A DNA stretch of 64,000 bases. Source: Prochlorococcus sp. AG-418-I20. Its GTDB lineage: Bacteria > Cyanobacteriota > Cyanobacteriia > PCC-6307 > Cyanobiaceae. A model generated the notes under the pieces. The model searched no databases. It was not told where the DNA came from and saw only the letters and a program-made list of their open reading frames with translations. The stretch is taken from NCBI GenBank assembly GCA_003214175.1, contig QCLZ01000002.1, forward strand, positions 62,001-126,000, read 5' to 3'. The translations under genes and the position numbers were made by a program. Position 1 is the first letter of the stretch, and every line of letters starts with the position of its first letter. Positions 22,018 to 31,259 of this stretch are shown here, piece after piece.

Positions 22018-22200
22018 TCAAACGTTAGAACTTGAGTAGGCAGGTATGAGCATTCCTCCATCTTGATCGTCATTGTTGTCATCATCAAACCCACCACCTA
22101 GTAGTAACTCAATGATTACAAGTACAGCTATTGGGTAAAGGCACCACAGAACTGCCGTAAAAGGACTTACTGAGTATGAAGCTGAGTACAAATCTGTCAT
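22018..22200 (-). CDS. membrane protein with acidic DDDNNDDQDGG motif, 60 aa
   Basis: 60 aa: a helix AVLWCLYPIAVLVIIELLLGG, then FDDDNNDDQDGGMLIPAYSS. The D-rich DQDGGxLI block directly after a membrane helix recurs in the 44-aa gene at 23329. Such a cluster could bind Ca2+ or other cations at the membrane surface (inference). The ATG start is well placed. Confidence 0.62.
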   Translation of the reverse strand: MTDLYSASYSVSPFTAVLWCLYPIAVLVIIELLLGGGFDDDNNDDQDGGMLIPAYSSSNV

Positions 22201-22481
22201 ATTCAGATATTAATCTAAAGAAACAATAATTGTGGATTCTCTAGGTAGTGTTATTCAATATTTCTATAAATGTTTTAAAAACTTTTCTCTTTAGCACTAA
22301 TAGATCTTTGGTCTTTATTGATATTTTTATTCTTCAATATGAATTTGAATAATAATTTTATTGAGCCTAATGAGAAACTAATAATGACATAATGAATCGC
22401 GCAATTGTTCTTTTTTATACTTAACAATAATTGTACAATTTTGATTCAAAAACTATTATTTATCTTGATTTTATAAATTCT

Positions 22482-22613
22482 ATGTTTTCTTTCACTTTTG
22501 ATCCTTTGGCTGCGATATTTGGAATATCAGGAATTATTGGCTTCTTTTTCTTCGTTTCTGCTGCCAAGGGAAATTCCAGTATTAATACAAAACCAAAAAA
22601 GGAAATAGATTAG
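22482..22613 (+). CDS. small membrane protein, 43 aa
   Basis: 43 aa from the ATG at 22482, preferred to an upstream start that would add 17 polar residues. Contains FDPLAAIFGISGIIGFFFFVSAAKG then a basic/polar tail. One helix; function unknown. Confidence 0.55.
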   Translation: MFSFTFDPLAAIFGISGIIGFFFFVSAAKGNSSINTKPKKEID

Positions 22614-22678
22614 AACTGATTCCATCAGAAAAATAAATTGAAATTTTTAATTTAGTATTTTTAAAGGCTTGTTAATTA

Positions 22679-22849
22679 TTACTTATTCCATTGTTTAGAA
22701 ATAAACTCAAGAAAATCTTTTAGATCCTCTTCAGGACAATTTGTTTCTTTTTGCAAATCAATACAAATTTGCTTAATACTTTCAAAGGCCTTTTTTACTA
22801 TTTTGTTTTTTTCGATAACCTCAAAATATTCTTGATCAGTAAAAGACAT
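22679..22849 (-). CDS. conserved hypothetical, 56 aa
   Basis: 56 codons, SD AAGGAAAT near ATG. Helical and soluble (EYFEVIEKNKIVKKAFESIKQICIDL) with two Cys (residues 29 and 38), ending FISKQWNK. No family recognised. Confidence 0.55.
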   Translation of the reverse strand: MSFTDQEYFEVIEKNKIVKKAFESIKQICIDLQKETNCPEEDLKDFLEFISKQWNK

Positions 22850-22942
22850 AATATTAATTTCCTTTTTGATAATTATTTATTAACCATATTTTATCTGCAT
22901 TGACTAAACAGTAAAGAAAGAAAAAATCTTTTTTTCTTAAAT

Positions 22943-23214
22943 TTAGCTACCTAATCGATAATGTTTTTTAATATTTTTGGTTACTTCCCATTCGAAGTAA
23001 AGCGCAGCAGGAAATTCAACTAGATCTCCAGCTTTAATCAAGTAAATGTCACCATTTTGGGTACTTCTTTTCGCTTGACCATAATTAAGCAAATTTCCTT
23101 ATAATCGTAATTCCATTGAAATTTGCTTGGCTCACATTCTCAAATAGGCCAACTTTTAATTCCATAGTCAATTATTAAGCTTGCACTAAAGTGGAAAGAT
23201 ATTAGAACTTTCAC
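22943..23214 (-). pseudogene. decayed DUF861-type cupin
   Basis: Reading from a GTG near 23214: IIDYGIKSWPI, then an in-frame TGA (23140-23142) where the family has W (IWECEP), then ECEPSKFQWNYDYKEICLI. A frame change near 23080-23090 follows, then GQAKRSTQNGDIYLIKAGDLVEFP...FEWEVTKNIKKHYRLGS. The last block is the classic cupin_3 C-terminus. Two independent lesions make this a clear pseudogene. Confidence 0.75.
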
Positions 23215-23287
23215 GAAATATTTCGGATGTTTTATTTTACAAATAAAAGAAATTTTTATTTTCGAGAATGTGTATTTGTTTACGGTC

Positions 23288-23302
23288 TTTTTTTTTTTTT
23301 TT
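23288..23302. repeat. poly-T tract, 15 nt
   Basis: Fifteen consecutive T upstream of the 44-aa gene at 23329. Prone to length change; may act as a promoter-length switch. Confidence 0.6.
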
Positions 23303-23328
23303 GTTTATGATAAAAAAAATTTTAATTT

Positions 23329-23463
23329 ATGGATGAGCTTTCTGTATTGTCAATTTCATTATCTATAGCTTCTCTTGGAATATTTTTTCTATTTTTCGCT
23401 TCAAATGATGATGATGACCAAGATGGAGGTAAATTGATTAAATTATTTCAAAGAATTAATTAA
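23329..23463 (+). CDS. membrane protein with acidic NDDDDQDGG motif, 44 aa
   Basis: 44 codons: a helix VLSISLSIASLGIFFLFFA, then SNDDDDQDGGKLIKLFQRIN. Shares the DxQDGGxLI block after the helix with the 60-aa protein at 22018, so the two may be distant paralogues. The upstream poly-T tract ends 26 bp before the start. Function unknown. Confidence 0.52.
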   Translation: MDELSVLSISLSIASLGIFFLFFASNDDDDQDGGKLIKLFQRIN

Positions 23464-23465
23464 TC

Positions 23466-23582
23466 TTAAGTAAATAAAACATTTAATAGAGATTTATAAC
23501 CTATAAAGCCTGCATAAATGCAGCTAAGAAAAATAACATAAACCTCAAATGTGCCAAGCCTTTTTTTCTTTAAAATTTTCAT
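23466..23582 (-). CDS. small membrane protein, 38 aa
   Basis: 38 codons: basic MKILKKKRLGTF, the helix VYVIFLSCIYAGFIGY and KSLLNVLFT. Convergent with the 44-aa gene (2-bp gap). Function unknown. Confidence 0.45.
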   Translation of the reverse strand: MKILKKKRLGTFEVYVIFLSCIYAGFIGYKSLLNVLFT

Positions 23583-23659
23583 TATTCTGAGTGTTGATAG
23601 GATAATTTTATTTAATCTGATTTCTATAAACATGAGTATTTATTACAATAACTCAGAGA

Positions 23660-24532
23660 TTATAGAATTATTAATGTCAAGCCAAAAAATAAAAAACAAG
23701 TAAAAAATACTATTTTTTTGGTAATTTCTCTTTCTTCATTCTTAGCAAAAAATAAAGAAATTACTGGAGATGTGCTTAATAAAGCCCACCCTAATCCTAT
23801 TGGAAGGGTTTTAAAAACAACTTGTTGTAGCAATATTCCTATATTGGTTCCAAGAAGTATTGAAATTAAAAATCTTTTTTGTTGTTTTTTTTCTATGTTT
23901 TTTAAGAAAAAATTAATCTTAAATCCCTTTAGACTAATCAAAAAAATTATTGCACCTAATAATCTTATCTCCGTTGTAAGGAAAGGAGATAAATTGCTTT
24001 GAAGGAAAACCATCCTTGAAAAAAGACCTCCAAGAACTGCACATAAAACTGATAAAAAAGGAAAAGCAAAAAGCTTAAAGTTATTTTTTGCTGAGAAAGG
24101 GTAGTTTCCCCCTTTAAAATCGTTACCTTTTTTGAGAATTATGAACAGCGAAATAGATAATATGATTATTCCAACCCATGATTTAGTTGTTAAATTTTCA
24201 TTAATAAAAATTTCCCCTGACAAAGCAGCCATTATCGGAGAAAGAGTTTCTATAGATAAAGTTTTTCTAGTGCCAATTGTTTGTAATGACTTTAGGTAGA
24301 AAGTATCGCCTAAACCAATACCTATTATTCCACTAATTAGTAGGATAAATATGTTTTTAAATTCAGTTGTAGAACTTAGATTAATAAAAGCGGGTATAAA
24401 AACTAAAAAAGCTATTATATTTTTTATTAAATTAATATCTATTGATTTATATTTTTGAGTTTGCGAGCGCCAAATAAAGCATGCATAAGTCCAAGATGTG
24501 GCAGCTCCAAAAGCAGAAAGGATTCCAATCAA
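23660..24532 (-). CDS. EamA/DMT-family transporter
   Basis: 290 aa, ten hydrophobic segments in two EamA repeats, each with the typical start (LSAFGAATSWTYACFIW and FAFPFLSVLCAVLGGLFSR) and GIGLGDTFYLKSLQTIGTRKTLSIETLSPIMAAL. Drug/metabolite transporter superfamily; export of amino acids or small metabolites is usual. Substrate unknown. A 32-aa membrane peptide gene lies just upstream. Confidence 0.85.
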   Translation of the reverse strand: MIGILSAFGAATSWTYACFIWRSQTQKYKSIDINLIKNIIAFLVFIPAFINLSSTTEFKNIFILLISGIIGIGLGDTFYLKSLQTIGTRKTLSIETLSPIMAALSGEIFINENLTTKSWVGIIILSISLFIILKKGNDFKGGNYPFSAKNNFKLFAFPFLSVLCAVLGGLFSRMVFLQSNLSPFLTTEIRLLGAIIFLISLKGFKINFFLKNIEKKQQKRFLISILLGTNIGILLQQVVFKTLPIGLGWALLSTSPVISLFFAKNEEREITKKIVFFTCFLFFGLTLIIL

Positions 24533-24553
24533 AACGAATAATTTTTATAAATT

Positions 24554-24652
24554 TTATTTTATAAATTGAGTAAATGCTAAAAAGAATACATAAATAAGAA
24601 TTAAAATCCCCGGTAAGTACTGAATTAATGATTTGAAATTATTTTTTTTCAT
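24554..24652 (-). CDS. membrane micropeptide, 32 aa
   Basis: 32 codons: KKNNFKSLIQYLP then GILILIYVFFLAFTQFIK. One helix, no SD. It lies 21 bp before the transporter gene on the same strand. Confidence 0.42.
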   Translation of the reverse strand: MKKNNFKSLIQYLPGILILIYVFFLAFTQFIK

Positions 24653-24686
24653 ATTTACTTAGAAAAATTTATTTTAAACATTTTTT

Positions 24687-24911
24687 TTAATTTCTAGGGT
24701 ACAAACTCTCTAACTTCTTTCTTCTTTTAACTTTCTCATTAATTCTTTCTTCTTTTTCTTTTTTCTTGATCTCATCATTTATCTTGTTTTGTCTATATCC
24801 AAACCAAAGTAGAACCCAAATAACAGAAGTTATTAAAAGAAGAGCAGTATATTGACCCGTCATAGGAAAACTGGCCTCAGAATATTTAACGTAAGAAAAT
24901 ATTAGACTCAT
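24687..24911 (-). CDS. membrane-anchored charged protein, 74 aa
   Basis: 74 aa: an N-terminal segment, the helix YTALLLITSVIWVLLWFGY, then a long Lys/Glu-rich helix INDEIKKKEKEERINEKVKRR, likely a coiled coil. Resembles the layout of the 20107 protein. Function unknown. Confidence 0.6.
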   Translation of the reverse strand: MSLIFSYVKYSEASFPMTGQYTALLLITSVIWVLLWFGYRQNKINDEIKKKEKEERINEKVKRRKKLESLYPRN

Positions 24912-25096
24912 TTACTAAAGTTAAAGCATAAAAATAACGATTGCGTTGATTTTTTTAGAAATTTAAAAATTAGCGAATTGCAGCTATTTATTATGTAGTT
25001 TTAAAGTTTTTTATTTATTTTTTTATGGTTTTTGGAGTAATTCTTCTTTGTAACTCCCTGCTATTATTAGATTGAAGCATATTAAATTATAAGTTT

Positions 25097-26329
25097 TTGG
25101 AACCTTTTGATTTAGCAGTTGTAGGAGGCGGTGCAGCAGGTTTTATGACAGCAATAACTGCTGCTGAAAACGGTGTAAAAAGAATAATAATTCTTGAAGG
25201 AACTTCAAAACTTATGGAGAAAATAAGGATTAGTGGAGGGGGTAGATGTAACGTCACTAATGCAACATGGATACCAAATGAACTTGTTGAGAATTATCCT
25301 AGAGGTGGTATTCAGCTCTTGGAATCATTTAATCGTTTTGCTGCTGGAGATGTATTTGATTGGTTTGAGAAAAAAGGATTAAAATTAAAAATTGAAGAAG
25401 ATCAAAGAGTATTCCCAGTTTCTAATTCTTCTTTAGATGTAATTGATTGTTTGAGAAAAAGTGCTTTATCAAAAGATGTAGAGATATTAACAAGGTTTTT
25501 TGTAAAGGAAATTTTTAAAACTCCCGATAACATATTTAATATTTTTAGTCTAAAAAAAGAAAAAGTAATTTCAAAAAATATTATTCTTTCTACTGGCGGT
25601 AACCCAAGTGGGTACAAATTGGCTCAAAATCTTGGCCACAGCATTGTTAAACCTGTACCATCACTTTTTACTTTTTCTACTAGAGAACCAAATTTGGATG
25701 CATGTAGTGGAGTATCGATAAAAAGTATAGATATAGAAATTAAATTAAATAACAAGACCTTTCAAAATAGAGGAGATTTACTCATTACTCATTGGGGTTT
25801 TAGTGGACCAGCGGTGTTAAAACTTTCATCAATTGCAGCAAGGGAAATTTTTAGCCAAAAATATAAATTCAATCTAATAATTAAATGGTCAGTTTTAAGT
25901 TATGAAGAGTTAAAAGAAAAAATTAACAATTTAAGATTAAATAAAGGAAAGGTGAATTTAATAAATAGCAGACCTCTCCCAAAATTAACAAAAAGATTAT
26001 GGATTTTTTTATTAAATAAAATAGGCATTGATAAGGAAAAGAAGTGGGCTGATTTACTGGCAAATGAAAGAGATAAAATGATAATTACACTTATGAGTGA
26101 TAAATATATAATTTCGGGGAAAGGTCCATTTGGAGAGGAATTTGTTACTTCTGGAGGCGTAAAAATTAGTGAAGTTAATTTTAAAAGTATGGAGAGCTTT
26201 ATTTGTCCAGGATTATTTTTTTCTGGAGAAGTTTTAGATGTTGATGGGATAACAGGTGGATTTAATTTTCAACATTGTTGGACAAGTGGATGGATCGCTG
26301 GAATGGCAGTCTCAAAATTCAAAATATAA
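25097..26329 (+). CDS. HI0933-family FAD-dependent oxidoreductase
   Basis: 410 aa from TTG. N-terminal dinucleotide-binding motif DLAVVGGGAAGFMTAI, followed by ISGGGRCNVTN (a family hallmark) and a C-terminal GEVLDVDGITGGFNFQHCWTSGWIAG FAD-contact block. BaiN/YhiN group flavoproteins; reaction generally unknown (putative NAD(P)/FAD reductases). Complete length for the family. Upstream ~180 bp is AT-rich with no other gene. Confidence 0.88.
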   Translation: MEPFDLAVVGGGAAGFMTAITAAENGVKRIIILEGTSKLMEKIRISGGGRCNVTNATWIPNELVENYPRGGIQLLESFNRFAAGDVFDWFEKKGLKLKIEEDQRVFPVSNSSLDVIDCLRKSALSKDVEILTRFFVKEIFKTPDNIFNIFSLKKEKVISKNIILSTGGNPSGYKLAQNLGHSIVKPVPSLFTFSTREPNLDACSGVSIKSIDIEIKLNNKTFQNRGDLLITHWGFSGPAVLKLSSIAAREIFSQKYKFNLIIKWSVLSYEELKEKINNLRLNKGKVNLINSRPLPKLTKRLWIFLLNKIGIDKEKKWADLLANERDKMIITLMSDKYIISGKGPFGEEFVTSGGVKISEVNFKSMESFICPGLFFSGEVLDVDGITGGFNFQHCWTSGWIAGMAVSKFKI

Positions 26330-26430
26330 GTAACAAATCAATAAGTTTATCTTTTTTTTATTAAGTATTAGACGGAAAAAGTTTTTTGTAGAAACTTTAA
26401 TTTTAGAGTTTTAATTATTGGTTAAGATTA

Positions 26431-27180
26431 ATGCAGAATCTTGTATCAAAAAAAGAAGAAGAGGAAAGAAGATTAAAAGCCTTAGCAGAATATAGAATTT
26501 TGGGAACTAAGCCAGAATCCTGTTATGACGATATTACAAAAATTGCTGCTACAACCTGTAATGTGCCTATTTCTTTAATGACTTTGGTAGACAAAGATAA
26601 ACAATGGTTTAAATCCAAAATAGGACTTCAAATATCAGAAACTAGAAGAGATTGGTCTTTTTGTACACATGCAATAAAAGAGAATAGTCCATTAATTATT
26701 CATGATGCTTTCCAAGATGAAAGATTTATAAATAATCCATTGGTAACGGGAGATCCAAAGATTCGTTTTTATGCAGGTTTTCCCCTTAGAAATAGTGATG
26801 GTAATAAGCTTGGAACTCTTTGTGTAATAGACAGAAAGCCAGGAAATCTAACTACACAACAATTTAATATTATGGAATTATTGTCCAAGCAAATAGTTTC
26901 ATTTTTAGAGCTTAGAAAAAAGTCATTAAATTTGCTAGATGCATTGTCTAATTTGCATAAACAGGAAGGGATTTTATCTGTATGTTCATATTGCAGAGAA
27001 GTGAAAAATAAGGAGGGCGATTGGATGCATTTAGAAAAATATCTTTCGAAAATTAGTGATATTAGATTCAGTCATGGGGTTTGTGATAATTGTATGGAAA
27101 AACATTTCCCAGATGTTATCGAAGTATGGAATAAAAAGGATTTTTTTGAAGATGGTCAAAAAAGGTTTTTAGAGTCCTAG
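26431..27180 (+). CDS. GAF-domain protein with C-terminal Cys-pair module
   Basis: 249 aa. GAF domain at about residues 25-170 (CYDDITKIAATTCNVPISLMTLVDKDKQWFKS, FCTHAI, FYAGFPLRNSDGNKLGTLCVID). The C-terminal segment CSYCREVKNKEGDWMHLEKYL...FSHGVCDNCMEKHFP carries two CxxC pairs and is often found at the end of cyanobacterial GAF and PAS signalling proteins. There is no kinase or cyclase output domain. Probably a small-molecule or redox sensor. Confidence 0.82.
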   Translation: MQNLVSKKEEEERRLKALAEYRILGTKPESCYDDITKIAATTCNVPISLMTLVDKDKQWFKSKIGLQISETRRDWSFCTHAIKENSPLIIHDAFQDERFINNPLVTGDPKIRFYAGFPLRNSDGNKLGTLCVIDRKPGNLTTQQFNIMELLSKQIVSFLELRKKSLNLLDALSNLHKQEGILSVCSYCREVKNKEGDWMHLEKYLSKISDIRFSHGVCDNCMEKHFPDVIEVWNKKDFFEDGQKRFLES

Positions 27181-27200
27181 ATTCAATTCCTTGATTTTTA

Positions 27201-27223
27201 TTGTTTAATATCTTATTAAACAA
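27201..27223. terminator. palindromic possible terminator
   Basis: Perfect 10-bp inverted repeat TTGTTTAATA/TATTAAACAA with a 3-nt loop between the GAF gene and the DUF2214 gene. A+T-only stem and weak T run (ATTCTTTATTT), so efficiency is doubtful. Confidence 0.45.
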
Positions 27224-27267
27224 ATTCTTTATTTGGTGGTTAGTATTGTATAAATTTTGACAAGAAA

Positions 27268-27753
27268 ATGTTATTAGGAACTTTATTAACAGGTGAAATT
27301 GCTAAAAGTGCATTAGTAGCATATATTCATTATTTAGGAATTATATTGTGTTTCGGTTCTCTTTTGTTTGAAAGATTGACTCTCAAGGTGGGTCTTAATA
27401 GAAATGAGACGATCTCAATGATAATTGCAGATGTGGTTTATGGTTTGGCAGGAGTCGCAATATTAGTCACTGGTATTTTGCGTGTTAAGTATTTTGGTCA
27501 AGGAGGCGACTTCTATACAAGCAATCCTGTGTTTTGGATAAAGGTTTCTCTTTACATTCTGGTGGGATTACTTTCTTTATATCCAACAACAACATATATT
27601 TTATGGGCCATTCCATTAAGTAAGAATAAATTACCTGAAATTTCTGATAATTTAGTTAAGAGGTTCAGACTCATCATTACTACTGAATTAGTGGGCTTTG
27701 CAACAATACCTTTGTTTGCCACTCTTATGGCTAGAGGTGTAGGGTTGGTTTGA
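27268..27753 (+). CDS. DUF2214 membrane protein
   Basis: 161 aa with four hydrophobic helices (about residues 14-34, 50-68, 85-105, 135-158). The start ALVAYIHYLGIILCFGSLLFERL and the GILRVKYFGQGGDFYTSNPVFWIKV loop fit the DUF2214 family. Function unknown. Its stop overlaps the TTG start of the DUF1643 gene (TTGA), so they are probably an operon. Confidence 0.8.
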   Translation: MLLGTLLTGEIAKSALVAYIHYLGIILCFGSLLFERLTLKVGLNRNETISMIIADVVYGLAGVAILVTGILRVKYFGQGGDFYTSNPVFWIKVSLYILVGLLSLYPTTTYILWAIPLSKNKLPEISDNLVKRFRLIITTELVGFATIPLFATLMARGVGLV

Positions 27754-28286
27754 AAAATTTATTTCTAGAAAGAAATTGTTTAATAAGTGCTAACAAACTA
27801 TATAGATGGAGTTTAAGTTATAAGATTTCTAAATCTACAAAGGAAGTTATTTTTATTGGTTTAAATCCCTCATTTTCAGATGAAGTTTTCTTAGATAATA
27901 CAACAAAAAAGATAATCAAAATTTCGAAAAAAAATAATTATGGCAAAGTAAAATTAATCAATCTATTTGCTCTTATTTCAAGTAAACCAGAAAAACTTTT
28001 TAATCACAAAAAACCTGTGGGTTATCTAAACAATAATCATATTGATAAAAACTTAAAACACTGGTCTGAAAATAAAAATTGTGATTTATGGTTAGGTTGG
28101 GGTAATAAAGGGAAATTTCTAAATAGAAATAAAAAAATAGCAAAAAAAATAATGCAATATAATGAAATTAGAAAAAATAATTTTGATAAACCTCTTGGAC
28201 CTCTTCATATCAAAAAAACAATCAAAGATAATCCAATACATCCTCTATACTGTTCTGATAATTCCATCCTTCAATCTTATTTTTAG
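27750..28286 (+). CDS. DUF1643 family protein
   Basis: 178 aa, TTG start coupled to the preceding stop. Core RWSLSYKISKSTKEVIFIGLNPSFSDEVFLDNTTKKI, NYGKVKLINLFALISSKP, LGWGNKGKF and GPLHIKKT...PIHPLYCS fit DUF1643. Soluble. Function unknown, though the fold is thought to be related to uracil-DNA-glycosylase-like proteins; this is not tested here. Confidence 0.8.
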   Translation: MKNLFLERNCLISANKLYRWSLSYKISKSTKEVIFIGLNPSFSDEVFLDNTTKKIIKISKKNNYGKVKLINLFALISSKPEKLFNHKKPVGYLNNNHIDKNLKHWSENKNCDLWLGWGNKGKFLNRNKKIAKKIMQYNEIRKNNFDKPLGPLHIKKTIKDNPIHPLYCSDNSILQSYF

Positions 28287-28368
28287 GTAGTAAAGCTCAA
28301 ATGCAAACCAGTATTTTTAGCTATTCCATTAAATATGTGTTAATTTCTATTTGTTAATTAAAACTTAT

Positions 28369-28497
28369 ATGAAAATTTCAAAACAATTAAATAAACTTAA
28401 AAATTTAAATGTTGAGGCGGAAAAATGTTCTACAAGAGAAGAAGCAAAAAAAATACTTAATAAAGCAATTAAAGCACAAAGTAAAATTAACAAATAA
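28369..28497 (+). CDS. small basic protein, 42 aa
   Basis: 42 codons, Lys-rich and helical (LNKLKNLNVEAEKCSTREEAKKILNKAIKAQSK). No membrane segment. Coiled-coil or RNA-associated role possible but unsupported. Confidence 0.45.
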   Translation: MKISKQLNKLKNLNVEAEKCSTREEAKKILNKAIKAQSKINK

Positions 28498-28583
28498 AAA
28501 AAAGTAATTTATTTTATTCATAATTTATAATTTTCAAACATATTTAATTTAAACAATTTCACTATATTTATTTCTAAGAATTT

Positions 28584-29315
28584 ATGTCTTTGAAGATAAT
28601 TAAAATAAGGAAATCGCACGAAAGATTTAGATCAAATAGAGAATGGCTAACTTCGATGCATTCATTTTCTTTTGCAGAGCATAGAGATCCAAATTGGGAT
28701 AATTTTGGAAAAATAAGAGTTATAAACGAAGATATTATTTCTCCTAATTCAGGATTTAATATACATTCTCATGCAAATATGGAAATAATTACTGTCGTAA
28801 CAAAAGGAGCAATAACTCATAGAGACTCGTTAAATAACCTTGGAAAAATTTACAAAGATGAAGTGCAAGTTATGTCTGCAGGTACTGGAATCTCTCATAG
28901 TGAGAAGAATCAAGAAAATGAGATGTGTAAGTTGTTCCAGATATGGATATACCCTCAAAAAGAAAATATTAAACCTCGATATGATCAAATTTCATTAAAT
29001 GAAAAGTTGCGGGACAATCTTATTTTTAATTACAAAAACAGTCAAAATAATAAGCTTTTTCTAAATCAAGATATCTCTTTATGGCGTTGTAAATATAAAC
29101 CTATTAAAGAAAAAAAATTGCCATTAAAAATCGATAAATATAATTGGATACAAATAATAGAAGGTAATCTTTTATTAAAAAGTAAAGAACCTAATTCAAA
29201 TATATACCTCTCGTCTGGAGATGGCTTGGGATTCGAAGTTAATTGTTATGATGATATTTCTATAGATACCGAAAAAGAACTAGATTTTCTTTTATTTTCA
29301 ATGCCTACACTATAG
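28584..29315 (+). CDS. pirin-family protein
   Basis: 243 aa bicupin. Pirin signatures: LTSMHSFSFAEHRDPNWDNFGKIRVINED, GFNIHSHANMEIITVVTKG, VQVMSAGTGISHSEKN. The conserved metal ligands H-x-H and E are present in the N-terminal cupin; the C-terminal cupin is more divergent. Pirins may be quercetinase-like or redox-sensing. Cytoplasmic. Convergent with the 104-aa gene. Confidence 0.87.
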   Translation: MSLKIIKIRKSHERFRSNREWLTSMHSFSFAEHRDPNWDNFGKIRVINEDIISPNSGFNIHSHANMEIITVVTKGAITHRDSLNNLGKIYKDEVQVMSAGTGISHSEKNQENEMCKLFQIWIYPQKENIKPRYDQISLNEKLRDNLIFNYKNSQNNKLFLNQDISLWRCKYKPIKEKKLPLKIDKYNWIQIIEGNLLLKSKEPNSNIYLSSGDGLGFEVNCYDDISIDTEKELDFLLFSMPTL

Positions 29316-29329
29316 TTTATCTGTTTCTA

Positions 29330-29644
29330 TTACTCATCAACTCCTTTATTAAATGCATTCAAGGCTTGCAAAGCCATGTTGAGGTGAACTTCCATAGCTC
29401 CAAGAGCAATTAAAGAATTTGGTGATTTATCTTTAAGTAAATTCCCTTTTCTTTTTGATAGCTCATTTACTACTCTCTTAGTTGAAGCTTCCCAGTTATT
29501 AATCAACTCGTCAAATTCTCTTTTTTCGGGGCTTTCTGTTTCTGCTAATTCATCAGAAAAAAAAGAATCCTTTTGTGCTTTCAGCATTAAGTAACTTAAT
29601 TTTTTATGGCTTATTGCTTGAGGTAAATTGTTAGATTCACTCAT
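29330..29644 (-). CDS. conserved cyanobacterial hypothetical, 104 aa
   Basis: 104 aa, helical and soluble: SHKKLSYLMLKAQKDSFFSDELAETESPEKREFDELINNWEASTKRVV, ending MEVHLNMALQALNAFNKGVDE. No known domain. The 114-bp gap to murD upstream includes a short GGTCGGT...ACCG fold but no clear gene. Confidence 0.6.
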   Translation of the reverse strand: MSESNNLPQAISHKKLSYLMLKAQKDSFFSDELAETESPEKREFDELINNWEASTKRVVNELSKRKGNLLKDKSPNSLIALGAMEVHLNMALQALNAFNKGVDE

Positions 29645-29758
29645 TGTTAAAAGTAACTTTGTACAAAATCTAACTAATTAAGTGCATCTTTGCTAGAGCG
29701 GAGACGGTTGTGATGACCGACCTGAAAATTACTAAATGATATTTAAATAAAAACTGTA

Positions 29759-31159
29759 TTAATTCACCTTTAATTTTTCATTTATTAGTTTCTTGAAATA
29801 ATCTCCACGCTCTTCATAATTTTTAAATTGATCAAAACTAGAGCATGAAGGTGAGAATAATAATGTACCAACTCTATTATTTTGTAAATAATGAAAAACA
29901 AAATTTAAAAGCTCTTTTAGTTCTGCAAATTCAAAAATATCTTTTTCAAATCCTTCATTAATAAGTGCCATTTTTAGGACTTTTGAACTTTCTCCAAAAA
30001 GAAAAACACATTTCACTTTTTTCTTTAAAACTTTTATCCACTCACTATATTCATTGCCTTTTAATCTGCCTCCAGAAATTATTATTATTTGACCTTCAAT
30101 TGAATTTATTCCTGCAATAGATGAATCAAAATTCGTAGCTTTACTATCATTAACTATTTCCAAATCATTATCTTTGTAAATTGTTTCCATCCTATGTGGT
30201 AATTGTTTGTAATTAGATAAAGAATCTTTAATATTCTTTCCAGATAATCCAACTTTTCTTGCTGCTGCTATTACCAATAAAAGATTTTGAAGATTATGCA
30301 TTCCTTTTAAAGAAAAATGTTCAAGTTTGAAGAGTCTCTCTCCTCTCTCAACAATGAATGCTTGATTATCTATCCAATAATCGCATTGAATAAAATCTGA
30401 TTTATCGAAACTAGTTGTTATCCAAACCCCTCTTGATAGTGAACTATAGTGATTTCTTAGGTTTTTATCGTCATAGTTATAAATTCTGAAATCTGATTTT
30501 TCTAGCAAGCTTTTTTTTATGTTGAAATAGTTTTCAAGTGTTTTATGTCTTTCAAGATGATCTTCTGTGAAGGTTGTCCAGATTCCAATATTAGGTTTTA
30601 TTTCTGGAGATATTTCTATTTGATAACTACTTAATTCAGCTACAACCCAATCAATTTTTTCTTGTTTTTTGGAGTGAGCATATTTACATAGAGGTGTACC
30701 AATATTTCCAGCAAAAGGAGCATATAATCCAATATCGCAAAGTATATGGCTTAGTAGATGAGTAACAGTAGTCTTGCCATTAGTGCCAGTAATACCTATC
30801 CAATTTGTGTCTTTTAAAATTTCCCATGCAACATTAATTTCTCCAATGACGTTAATTCCCTTTTTTTTTAATTCAATAATAGTTATATGGTCATAAGGTA
30901 TTGATGGACTTATAACAACAGATTCGATCTCTTTCACAAAAGGTTGAATTTCTTCAAATACAAATTCTTTATTCAGAGAAACTAGTATATTAAGCTCTTC
31001 TAATTCTTTTTTTCTTTCTAAGAATTCTATCCCATCTTTACTTTCCCAAACAATTACTCTCTTATTGATGCTTCTCAAATACTTGGCAGCCCAAAATCCA
31101 GATTTACCTAATCCAATTACAAGATTAATATTTCTTTTACTTGAATGATTATCTAGCAT
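29759..31159 (-). CDS. murD: UDP-N-acetylmuramoylalanine--D-glutamate ligase
   Basis: 466 aa from the ATG at 31159, chosen because the Rossmann start [18 protein letters not shown] follows closely; the open frame extends 16 codons further upstream. ATP-binding [14 protein letters not shown] (central domain) and the C-terminal LPHRMETI...NDSKATN motif are intact. Adds D-Glu to UDP-MurNAc-Ala in the cytoplasm for peptidoglycan. Single gene here, not in a dcw cluster, as is usual for cyanobacteria. Confidence 0.93.
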   Translation of the reverse strand: MLDNHSSKRNINLVIGLGKSGFWAAKYLRSINKRVIVWESKDGIEFLERKKELEELNILVSLNKEFVFEEIQPFVKEIESVVISPSIPYDHITIIELKKKGINVIGEINVAWEILKDTNWIGITGTNGKTTVTHLLSHILCDIGLYAPFAGNIGTPLCKYAHSKKQEKIDWVVAELSSYQIEISPEIKPNIGIWTTFTEDHLERHKTLENYFNIKKSLLEKSDFRIYNYDDKNLRNHYSSLSRGVWITTSFDKSDFIQCDYWIDNQAFIVERGERLFKLEHFSLKGMHNLQNLLLVIAAARKVGLSGKNIKDSLSNYKQLPHRMETIYKDNDLEIVNDSKATNFDSSIAGINSIEGQIIIISGGRLKGNEYSEWIKVLKKKVKCVFLFGESSKVLKMALINEGFEKDIFEFAELKELLNFVFHYLQNNRVGTLLFSPSCSSFDQFKNYEERGDYFKKLINEKLKVN

Positions 31160-31259
31160 TAAATTTATAATTGCATTTATATTAATTGTGTTTAAGGGGT
31201 AATTCAATCATGAAATCTTTCTTCAGTATTTATAGTATTCGCCAAAGAAAAGTTAATTA

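Noticed and set aside
29645-29758. GC-richer patch between murD and the 104-aa gene as a tRNA or ncRNA
   Set aside because: No cloverleaf and only a 4-bp stem; probably ordinary leader sequence.
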